NCBI GenBank assembly: GCA_946811185.2
Contig: OX328105.1
Location: forward strand, 33,545,394 to 33,609,393
Origin: Hippopus hippopus
Lineage: Eukaryota; Mollusca; Bivalvia; Cardiida; Cardiidae
DNA length: 64,000 nt
Direction of reading: 5' to 3'
Shown here in pieces: positions 1 to 10,000 of the stretch. The translations under genes and the position numbers were made by a program. The notes beneath the pieces were generated by a model, which saw only the letters and a list, made by a program, of their open reading frames with translations, was not told the DNA's origin and did no database searches. Each line of letters starts with the position of its first letter. Position 1 is the stretch's first letter.

Positions 1-150
1 ACAAGCACTTGCAGATTAGGATAAGAACCCCCATTCTGTGCTGGTCTTTATATTGATATGTTTAAAGCTGTAATTACTTATGTTATGGGAGATAGTGAGT
101 AAAAACTTTAATATCTCATCTTTTGTGAAAAGGTTCACCCTAATACTTAC

Positions 151-289
151 AGAGCCTATGTTGCATGAAAAGGTGTTTCAAAATATTATCTTTTGTCGAG
201 ACAGATCTTGAGCACAGTTTACAATGGAATCTGCGTCTACCATCAACAAGAATTTCACCATAGGCCTCATTTTTCGTCAGAGTTGCCAT
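151..289 (-). CDS. C2H2 zinc-finger exon (partial gene)
   Basis: This exon reads from a CAG acceptor at 292-290 to a GTAAGT donor after 151. It encodes a C2H2 finger: two Cys separated by two residues, twelve residues, then His-x4-His (CKLCSRSV to LKHLFMQH). It enters in phase 0 and leaves in phase 1, so more exons must lie to the left, outside the window. The preceding coding exon is probably 3492-3373, which leaves in phase 0. The finger suggests nucleic-acid binding. I do not recognise the gene. The frame is also open upstream of the acceptor, so the exact 5' edge could differ. Confidence 0.55.
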
Positions 290-469
290 CTGCTTGAAAA
301 AAGACAATTTTTTTCTCACATCAGCTAGCCAATACAGGTCACACTTTTGTTTTTCCATGTTTTATGCATTCAGAGGCAACAATTTTTTTCATATCTGCTC
401 AAAATATTCTGGGTACCTGTTAGAACCAGTATGTACAATTTTTAGGGAGTTAGTTGAAACACATTTATT

Positions 470-681
470 TTAACTCTTTATCACACGGCAAAATATTAGA
501 CTGATAGAAATTGAGAGCATTTGGAGACGACAAAAATGTAACTGAAAATTAGAAGGGTAGAAAACAATATGGGAAAAGGAGAAAATGCTAGTTACCAGCA
601 TTTTCTTCTTTACCCATAATGTTTTCAAAAGGCTTTTCCTACAGAGTCGATAAAAGTCGGGATTGTGTGGTAAAGAGTTAA
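470..681 (-). mobile_element. Family T MITE, Tb variant
   Basis: Both TTAA ends and the core palindrome are present. Arm B on the left has ATTAGACTGATAG and GTAACTGAAAA; arm A on the right ends in TGTGTGGTAAAGAGTTAA. The core has a few mismatches. Confidence 0.85.
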
Positions 682-689
682 ATCAGTTG

Positions 690-882
690 AGAAACAAGAT
701 CTTACAAACTATACAAATCTCTCTCGATTCTGCTTCCTAGGAACTATGCCAGTACTCAAGCCGAATATGTGGGCCAAGGAAAATCCTAAAGTTGACAGCC
801 ACTCCCGGGAATCGAACCTTATGATTGCAAAGCCGACATTTACGTCACGACCAAAGTCACCACACTTGGGAAATTATTGCAC
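690..882 (-). mobile_element. Family E tRNA-derived SINE copy
   Basis: The minus strand of 808-818 is GGTTCGATTCC, a perfect RNA polymerase III B-box, in a tRNA-like context. The block starting GAAACAAGATCTT matches 63478-63664 over its length. It is a retroposon head rather than a functional tRNA gene, because no complete cloverleaf is evident. Confidence 0.6.
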
Positions 883-892
883 TGCAATTTGT

Positions 893-1558
893 AACAGACC
901 AGGGTAGTGTTGAATTAAAATGGTTATTTAGCCTATAAATAGAAATAGGCAAGTTTTGCACAAAAATCCATTATCAACATAGAAATTATTAATTAATCTT
1001 ACTTCCTGATGTATAGTTTATTGAAAAAAAAAAAGAGTCAGTTAAAACTATGCAGTCTTTATGTATAAATAGTACCAAAATACTATGTGGGAGTTCAATA
1101 AAGGAAAAGTTTATGTACATGTAGGAACTTACAAAACCCTACATACGCAATGGATATCATAATGCATCAACTGTACTCAACCGATTCAGTCCTTTTAAGA
1201 CAAAAAAATAGATGTAGTTTTCTAACAGTAAATGGAGCTTTTTCCCCAATGTCATCTAAAAATCATCTTATTTAGAGATTTATATTATTACCTATAGACA
1301 ACTCTTGTGATCTTTTAGCAGGTGACTTGTGAAACAATTGTTACATAAGGAAAAATTGTATTAATTACTCAATAATTATTTCTCCATTTAACAGTATTTG
1401 CACATATGCATTTTCAGACCAGAGTCTTTAACAAGGTCTATACAGAATCATCTGCAATAGATTTATCTATGGCAGGTAATGAGTCCAGAAGTTGCATATG
1501 CTTATAAATCATAGAATATGTATAGAACATTACAATATGGAATTGGATTTATACTTAC
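893..1558. other. Intronic or intergenic DNA, nothing recognised
   Basis: AT-rich sequence without a convincing exon, family T copy or SINE. It presumably lies in an intron of the minus-strand zinc-finger gene. Confidence 0.4.
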
Positions 1559-1678
1559 AAGGATGAAGTTGAGTGAAAGGGCGTTTCAAATTAGCTGTTG
1601 TTGAGACATTTTTGGAGCACAGCTAGCACTGGAAATAATTTTAAAGAAAGCCTCCTCCTTTTTAAGAGCTGCGGCCAT
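1559..1678 (-). pseudogene. Decayed duplicate of the zinc-finger exon
   Basis: On the minus strand this aligns with 289-151: both start ATGGC, share the TGTGCTC..GTCTC block, the AATTTGAAA block and a TTGTAAGTAT donor. The reading frame is broken by a roughly 10 bp deletion and an in-frame stop where the finger should lie, and the first zinc-binding His is lost. It looks like a tandem exon copy that has stopped coding. Confidence 0.5.
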
Positions 1679-2068
1679 ATGGTAGGTAATCTAAAAAAAT
1701 GGAGAAAATACCGTTAATATCAACTGGTGTGTTTATTATTATTATTACACAAGTTTTACTTCAATGACCTTTTTACAAAAGGTAGTTTACTTTTAAAAAC
1801 CTCTCCAATAGCTTAGTTAGTCAGGACAAGAGGTTAATTCAGGAGTTTAAATTCAAGCTCTAAGCCAACACTCTAAATTAACACTTGAAGGTCAATGTCA
1901 CTTGAGTCAGTTGCCCTCCATTGCTGGGGTGCAAAGCAGAACATGTGGTAATGTAGCCAGCTGCTTTGGAATAAATTTGTGTGAAGTACTGATGTGGAAG
2001 CTAGCAATAGACACTACAGGGGGAACTAGCACTGGCAGCCATATGACTGATATACTGTCAAAACAGCT
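1679..2068. other. Non-coding stretch, nothing recognised
   Basis: No exon or repeat family could be assigned. It contains an (ATT)n run near 1735-1746. Confidence 0.35.
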
Positions 2069-2281
2069 TTAACCATTTCCCAAACAACACATTTTAGACT
2101 CTTCTTAACTGAAAGAGTCTGCAGATTTGACGAAAATGGCAGAAAGTTCTCCAAATGGGTAGAAAACACTGGGAAAAGGAGAAATTGCTCATTATGAGCA
2201 ATTTCTCCTTTTCCTACAGTGTTTTCAAAAGACTTTTATTGAAGACACGTAAAAATCGGGGCTTGTTTGGGAAAGGGTTAA
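2069..2281 (-). mobile_element. Family T relative with AAATTGC core
   Basis: The ends are TTAACCATTTCCCAAACAA and TTGTTTGGGAAAGGGTTA. The central palindrome is GAGAAATTGCTCAT/ATGAGCAATTTCTC rather than the usual AAAATGCTGGT core, which marks a distinct subfamily. Arm B is on the left. Confidence 0.75.
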
Positions 2282-2341
2282 ACTATATTCATTCAATCTA
2301 CTTCACGAAATAGTGTATTCTTTACCAGATAAGCCTCAACT

Positions 2342-2578
2342 CTTAACCATTCCCAAACAACTAAATTCAGTAAAGGGTTAATACCCTGAGGTAGAAGACT
2401 CTTGGAAATATTTGTTGAAAAGGGAGAAAATGTTAATGATAACTTTTTATCCGTTTCCTATGTTTTCAACTATAAAAAAAAGAACAAATTCAATCACGAA
2501 AACTGCAGTTCATTTGTTGTCTATAAATGCTTTCAATTGAGACAAGACTAAAATCTGTCATCTGATAGCAAGTGTGTC
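2342..2578 (+). mobile_element. Degenerate family T copy
   Basis: A TTAACCATTCCCAAACAA end, a worn core and a TTGTCTATAAATGCTTTCAATT arm B remain. The right terminus is eroded. Confidence 0.5.
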
Positions 2579-3372
2579 AAGTTTACAGTTAAAGTCTTGG
2601 TGTTTTTGTAAATAATGTTTGGACCAATCATTTTATTTCAATTTTCAAAAGAGCCATTCCATAAATAGTTCAAGTGATCAGTTTATTTCACTCTGAAACA
2701 AACTTGTTAAAAAAATCCTTATTATTGACTAAAAGTGAAGGGAAAAGTTGTTTATAACACCGTCTCTTTCTGGGCAACAACATTTAATCAGTGTAAATTG
2801 TTACTGTAAAAAAACGTCAATTAATCAAGGGGTAATACCAGAGAGTTGAGTCAAGTGCCTTTACTGGACAGAAACAATGAACCATTATATCTATTGGATT
2901 GGATTTTTGTCGTAAACAATATTTAATCAAACATGAGGGAAATGAATAATTTTGCTGGTTCCCTATATCACCCCATTTAATATTCCGCCTGATTGTAATG
3001 CCGAAACCAGCAGCTAATTGATATGCAGCGCTCATGTAAAAAGGGCGTTTTCAACCAATCAAATGGATGTATCCTGGAATATTATTGTTACGTAATAGGC
3101 ACTACCTGTGGGTCTTTAAATTTGATGTAAATGTGATATGATTTCCGATTTGTTTCCATAAAGACAATCATGAACACAGAAATTAACGATTTTCGTTATG
3201 TCATACGGTTAAGAATACAGAGGTTTGCGATTTTCATTCGTCAGAGTGGCCAACAGATCCACAGTGCGGGAATCCTTACAAGGTCGCTCGGTACATAACG
3301 AACGCTGATGGAAAAGTAATTTTTCGATTGAAAACGAAGAAAATGGGCTTATAATCATCCCAATATACATAC
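2579..3372. other. Region upstream of the divergent gene pair
   Basis: No repeat family was assigned. From about 3100 the GC and CpG content rises. A minus-strand donor-like GACCTT|GTAAGG lies at about 3276, so an alternative 5' exon of the zinc-finger gene is possible. Confidence 0.35.
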
Positions 3373-3492
3373 CTTATATTGAAGTTTCAGCAAGAGTCTC
3401 AGTTCACGTTCACAAGTAAACAAATTAACTTGAAGCGCCGGAGAAACTCCTTCCCGTCGAATTCCGTCAATTGCATCCGAGAGGGGTATCAT
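3373..3492 (-). CDS. Putative first coding exon of the zinc-finger gene
   Basis: A 40-codon open frame runs from ATG at 3492 to AAG at 3373 and is followed by a GTATGT donor. It leaves in phase 0, which matches the phase-0 acceptor before the finger exon at 289. The residues (MIPLSDAIDGIRREGVSP, then LFTCERELRLLL) match no family I know. It is supported by its position, the CpG-rich setting and the donor, but not by homology. The start codon is 337 bp from the start codon of the divergent BEN-like gene. Confidence 0.42.
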
Positions 3493-3829
3493 TTAATGAA
3501 ATTTCCCGGCTATATCAGAAATGGCGCGAACAGTGATGAAAAATAAATTAATAAATCAACATCCAAACATATTTTTTTCGATTTCTTTCCCTAAAAACTA
3601 TTTTTTTAATTCGTTATTGTGTAGAAATATTTTATTATTGGCGTCATGATTAAAAAACAGTTAGCATTCGTCGACATATTTTTCCGTGGTGTAAGCGACC
3701 ACTTCAATCTGGTTCTCGCTTATTCGCGAGATTATTCGTATAGATAACGTTATCACTCGAGAACCAGTAAAGCTGCAGAAAAGCGCGGGCAGATCTTCTA
3801 GAAGCGTGCACATCATCTTGGATGGAAGC
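3493..3829. promoter_or_regulatory. Likely bidirectional promoter
   Basis: This interval separates the start codons of two divergent genes. It contains an inverted repeat CTGGTTCTCG (3709-3718) and CGAGAACCAG (3758-3767), a GATA-site palindrome GATAACGTTATC (3743-3754) inside the loop, and a TTCTAGAA palindrome (3795-3802). No TATA box was seen at a sensible distance. Regulation through these sites is inferred, not shown. Confidence 0.5.
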
Positions 3830-4007
3830 ATGGCAGAGAAGATAAGCTTGTACTTTCTGATTCAATGGGAAGACCGATTCCTATCGGTCATTCGACCAAA
3901 TCTGATCGTCAACCCCAAAAAAGACGCATGCAACTACAGAGAAGGCGAGATAATCAGAGCTATCTATGGACCGAAAACCTATGAGGCGGTGATTTGCGAA
4001 ATCCACT
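3830..4007 (+). CDS. BEN-like gene, coding exon 1
   Basis: Residues 1-59 plus one base. The donor is CACT|GTAAGT. It encodes the beta-rich N-terminal module and ends after ICEIH. Confidence 0.8.
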
Positions 4008-7000
4008 GTAAGTTCTAAAAATAGATCTAGTCTATGTAGGATGGTCCTCGATGGTACCGCGGTACTTAATTTTGACGAAAATTACTACAAGATAGCAAAC
4101 TGACATGTATTATTTTCTAATTTACTGTAATAAACTGTTGCATGTAAAGTTAGAATAACTGAACTATCAAAGCCGAATTCGTGTTTTTAAGACAAAATAT
4201 CTAGGTCAAGCTAACATGGTGACTACAGGTGCTCCGAAAGGAGTCCGCTATGGTACCGCGTTAACATTTGAAATTTAGAAATTCATAAAAAATATGTGAT
4301 TTTTTTCAAAGTATGAGTTAGTACCATAGTTTTTGTTTCCGGCGAGGACTATGATGCCATAGCAGATGACCTTTACTCGTTAAAAATAAATTGCCGGTGA
4401 TTTGAAGAGTTGGGGGTAATTATTTTCAAAACATGGAGGAAAAGTGTGCTTTATCATTGCAATTTGTGAATATTGAAAGCAACTTATCATTTATGAAGAA
4501 ATATCTATTATTTTTGACTGATGCAATACAAAAAACACTTCTGCTCTCGATTTGAAAGAGTAAACAGTGGCTAGGTGGCGCTATGTATGCAAATTAGGTA
4601 TTTTCCGGATTACCGCGGTATCATAGATGACGCGGTACCAGCGAGGACCGGTATAGATCTTGTCAACTCAAAAATACTGGTTTTTATGTGTCTGCAGTTG
4701 GGAGAACTTCATTTTCATCAAGTTAAAAATTGTCATCTGCTATCTCTGAGTTTGGAAGAGTCTAAAATTTGTCGTGGTGGGAAGAGTTAATTGATGGTAA
4801 GTAGATCTGCAACAAAGAATACCTGTCGATCACAGTATACATATATATCCCAATTAAGATTGCGAATGTTTGCAAGTGTTTTTCACACTGTATTACTCTT
4901 AAACAATCACAGACCAAAATGGATGACGTAACACATGTATGTTGCCTGGGTTATCTTGACCTGTCTAAACCAGGTTATGTCATGCATATACATTCTTGTC
5001 TCCTTGGCAACATGTCAAAGTCTCAGTGTAAAGGGTAGAACTTACAACTATTGAAGGATACGGTCATGCAATTGATGTTTATCTTACAGCATTAACGATA
5101 TGGTTAACAACTTTACTGTTTTACAGATTTTGACATCATCTCTAGTAACTCAACCCATTGTTAGAAAAATTTTACCATGTGTACACATAACAGTTATTGC
5201 TAAGAAGTCAAAATTTATCCATCCCCAAACAAGCCCTTTTCATTTGTCTGCAGTACAAGTCTTGAAAACACTGCAGAAAAAGGAGAACTTTCTGCCCTTA
5301 AGGAGAAATTGTCGTCTGCAAAGTCTTTGAGCTTGGAAGAGTCTAAAATTTTTTGTTTGGGAAAGGGTTAAACTGTATACAAAATGACAAAATTGTAGAC
5401 TTGTCCAAATTCGAAGCACTTGCAGACTAGAAAATAAATGTAGTTCTGCCCCAAAATTTGAAATTTGATTTTAGAAGAGTAGATCTAGAAAACATTGTGG
5501 GAAAAGGAGAAAATGCTGGTTACCAACATTTTCTCCTTTTCCCACTGTTTTCAAAGGTTTTTTCTCTCGGATCTCCTGACTCCAGGACAATAAAATGGCC
5601 GTGGCAGTTCATCACTGATAAGAAGTCACTGAGAGTAAAATCACATCTTGATGAAAAAAAAATCATTTCATTCTTCATGTATCTTGACGAGATATCATGA
5701 GGCGGCATCGTGTAATATCGTGATAAATGGCTGTCCTTGCGTCCCGTCACAGACCGCGAAAAATGGTTCAATTGCGTTACACCGACTATATACAGAATTA
5801 ATCCGTAAAAATTTGAAATTTCTTTGACACATGATCTTGATTTTTATGGTTTTTCATGCGACAGTGGTTGGGCGTTTTCCGGTATTATGCTACACTGAGG
5901 TACCAGTAATATTCCAAAATGGCAGCTATGAGATTGAAGCTTTGTATAAATTACCAGAATTTTGTTTAAGTTTATCTTTGGGACCTCTGCCCTAAAAGTG
6001 ACCAAGTCTTTTCTTGCAAAAGTCACAGTGATAGCACCAGCAGTCAGATTGAAAATGGGGGGAGGGTGGGGATGTTTTTGATTACAGTACCACCTTTTCT
6101 TGATATGGTGCCATGCTTTATTCCAATTTGAGAGTTGCTATATAAGAAATCCAGTGTATATCTTAGAATTTGATAAATTCCCCATGCTTTTCAAGTACAA
6201 ATAGGGGCCAAATGTTTACAAGACAGTCTATTTCTGAAAAAAAATGCTTGAATAGCCCAAGAAGTTGCTAGTTTTACAATACTCTTTTGAGGTAAATTTC
6301 CTTCATTAATATGTTATAAATCAGTGTAAATTTTCATTTGCCATCCTCTTCTTATTTCTATGGACCCTAAACTAAAATGAAATTACCGGACACTCAGTCT
6401 GAACTTCTTGCAGCTTTTCTTCAGACCAACCTAATTTTTGTCCGATAAGTCTGGCGGTCCGACAGTATTCGGAATGACTGCCTAGGCCGCATTACTAAGC
6501 AAAATCTAGGCAATCTATAATATTTCAGCATGAATCCGGCAATTACCCATCTAGAATGAATACTGAAAATCAGGTGAAGTGAAAGTATGCATTTGTGATA
6601 GAAAACAACATTGTGGGAAAGAACAAAGTTGTTACAAGCAGTTTCTCAATTTCCCACAATGTTTTCAAAACAAGTGGCTGTAGACCCATCAAAATACATG
6701 TAAATAATAAAAAGGGTTAAGTTTGATTTTCTTGTATTTTGTATCAATATAAACAGGTATGATTTATAATGTATATACATGTATCACATTCTTTTTCCAG
6801 CTGACAAAAAGTTGCTGGACAAAAGGGCAGCATTGCCACCAAAATACTCATATGATGTGGTCAAAAATCAAACTAAAGGTAAACATAATGATTTTCATCC
6901 TGTAAAGCATGCCAATTGAAAATTTAAAGCCATTGACACCCAGATCTGTTTTTATGACCATGAAGTGAAGGACTTGAGAACATAGTGGTTAATAGAGAAA

Positions 7001-10000
7001 ATGCTTGCAACATGCATTTTCTCCATTTCCAATAAGATTTATATCCTATCAATAACCTATCAATTTTTGCCTTGTTTCAAATTGACTCTTTGCAAGCTTG
7101 TTTGAAATTAGGAAAGTCCAGTTGTGTCATCTGTCACAGGCTTTAATTCTTCTTTCTTTAAGAGGATTTCCTCCCTTTTGATTGAAAATTATGAATGCAA
7201 AACTGTCATTGAGTACTAAGAATGAATGAATGTTGTTTTGTGGTGCCTCGAAAGCTTAGGTCATTTAGCCTGCATATCTGTGTTAAAGGATAATGAAAAT
7301 TGAATTTTAAGCTTTGAGAACTACGATAAGCTTAGATTTTATGGTTTTAACTCATTACCAAACGACAATATTTTAGGCTTGTCCAAATCGAAAGCATTTG
7401 CAGAAGACAAAATGAAAGTGACTGAAAATTTGAAATTAGTTTTGTGAAGGGTAGAAAACATTGTGGGAAAAGAAGAAAATGCTGGTTACCAGCATTTTCT
7501 CCTTTTCCCACAATGTCTTCAAAAGGCTTCTTTCTCAGGGGCGTCAAAAGTAGGGATTGTGTGGTAATGGGTTAAGGTATGGTAAAAAGTTGAAAGAATT
7601 GGTTCCCTGTTTTAGTTCCACCCACTGGCTAAAAGCTTGTGTCATGGCAGTATGTCCGTCATGTGTTTGAGCACATAATAATTGCATCAAGTCAAACTCT
7701 AAAAATTTCATAGAAGTCACAGGATTGATCCTTGGGTGGAACTCTCAGATTTCTTCAAAGCATCATGACTGCCACAGCATGGTAATTTTCCACAATATGG
7801 CCAGTTGAACAAACTTTAAAACATCTTGTCAAAAATCTGTGGTTTTTAGCTCTACTGGCTTTCAGCCAGCAGAGCTTATGTCATGGCGTGGTTTCCGTTG
7901 TCCGTCTGTCTGTCCGTCCGTCCGTTAGTCTTTTTCTTGCTTACGCGATAAAGTCTTCATTTCTGGTCAGGTTTTCGTGGAACTTGCACAGTTTGTTTAT
8001 CTCATCGATAGCTTTAACCCTATTGATTTTGAAAAAAATTTGACAAACAGTATGGGAAAAGTAGCCATTTCAAGTTTAAAATTTCCATTTCTTGTTTACG
8101 TGATAAAGTGTATTTTTGGTCAGATTTCCATGAAACTTGCAGAGTTTGTTTATCTTATCAATAGTTTCAACCCTATTGATTTTGAAAAAAATCCAACGAA
8201 CAGTATAGGAAAAGTAGCCATTTCAAGTTGAAAACTTTCATTTCTTGTTTACGCAATAAAGTCTTCATTTTTGTTCAGATTTCTGTGAAACTTACACAGT
8301 TTGTTTATCTCATCGATAGCTTTAACCCTATTGATTTTGAAAAAAAAATTGACAAACAGTATGGGAAAAGTAGCCATTTCAAGTTTAAAATTTCCATTTC
8401 TTGTTTACGCGATAAAGTCTGTATTTTTGGTCAGATTTCCATGAAACTTGTAGAGTTTATTTAACTTATCAACAGCTTCAACCCTGTTGATTTTGAAAAA
8501 AATCCAATGAACAGTATTGGAAAAGTAGCCATTTCAAGTTGAAAATTTTCATTTCTTGTTTACGCGATAAAGTATTCATTTTTGGTCAGATTTCTGTGAA
8601 ACTTACACAGTTTGTTTATCTCATCAATGGCTTTAAGCCTATCGATTTTGAAAAAAATCTGACAAACAGTATGGGAAAAGTAGCCATTTCAAATTGAACA
8701 ATTTCATTGCCTGTTTACATGATAAAGTATTTATTTGTGATCAGATTTTTATGAGTTTTTCAGCTTGTTTATCCCATCAATAGCTTTTTAACCCTTTTGA
8801 GTTTGAAAAAATTCAACAAACAGGAATGGAAAAGTAGCCATTTTGAGTTGAAAATGTCAACTTTTTTGTCTTTTTGCGTAATGAATTCCTATGTATGCTT
8901 TGTTTAAAAGCAAACTCTCTGCCAGTAGAGCATATTCAGGCCCTTCAGGGCCTTCTAGTTATTTCATTGATATTTAGCAAATATGTTCTTTGTTTAACCC
9001 TTTCCCAAACAATCCCTGGTTTTTACGGGTCAGGAATAGAAGCCTTTTGAAAACATTGTGGGAAAAGGAGAAAATGCTGGTAATCAGCCTTTGATGATCA
9101 TCACTGTAACGGCGAATAATATTTCCCAGTTCATTTCCCAATGCCAAAAAAATGGTTTACTCTGCTTTGATTTCTCTAGGTGTAAAAGAGTCCATGAGAC
9201 AACAGGTGACAGAAGTTGAAACACCTGAACCATCAAATCAGGCGACAGAGGAAAGAGCTATATGTACTCCTGTTGAGACCAAAAAGCCAGGTAACAAATA
9301 TTTGGATAATCTTGAAAGAAGGGATGAGAGCAGTGGTGAAATTATCTTCATTGCCCGTTCAGTTTATGTGATATGATTGTAGAAGACCTAACAAAGCATT
9401 TTTTATTTTCACCTTGCATTATTGTTTACTAAGAGCGCCCAATATGACCTAAGTTGTCGAACGCTATTCATTAAAATACCTTTCATTTAACAAAGCATTT
9501 CCAAATTTACATCAAAATTTTGTGAATGAAAACACCACTCGAACTATCATTCATGCATTCCATGAAAGTTCAAAGTTAAGAACCTAGGAATTCATTCATA
9601 TTTCATAAAAATATCAAAAAAACGATCCTCTACTAAATTTGGGAAAAGAAAAAAAAAAGCTGAAATGGCTTTTGTGATAATGTTTTCAGATTTGGATGGT
9701 TGTTCAAGTTGCAGTGAACATTTCTGGGTCCTGTTGTTATCCCTTTCCCAAAGGACAAATGTTTGACTCTCCATATTGAAAGACTTTGCAAACAAAACTT
9801 TTAAATTTGATGAAAATTATCTGAGAAAGTTTTCCAAAAGGGTGGAAAACATTGAGGGAAAAAGAAATTGTTGGTTACTGGCAATTTCTCCTTTTCCCAC
9901 AGTGTTTTCACTAGACTTGTACTGCAGACATGTAAAACAAGGGTCTTGTTTGGGTTATGGAGTATCTATGGAGTAAAGGTTAATGGCCTGAACAAGTAGT

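Larger units (their letters stand above)
4008..6800 (+). other. BEN-like gene, intron 1
   Basis: It runs from GTAAGT to a CTTTTTCCAG acceptor. It contains a TIR element (4023-4660), several family T copies and about 950 bp (5585-6540) in which I recognise nothing. Confidence 0.75.

Noticed and set aside
808..880. Possible functional tRNA gene
   Set aside because: Only the B-box is sound; the acceptor stem does not pair, and a second copy exists as a dispersed repeat.
7977..8464. Two repetitive open frames (ELAQFVYLIDSFNPIDFEKN)
   Set aside because: They follow the 155 bp tandem units, whose length is not a multiple of three, so the frame cannot be a conserved repeat protein.
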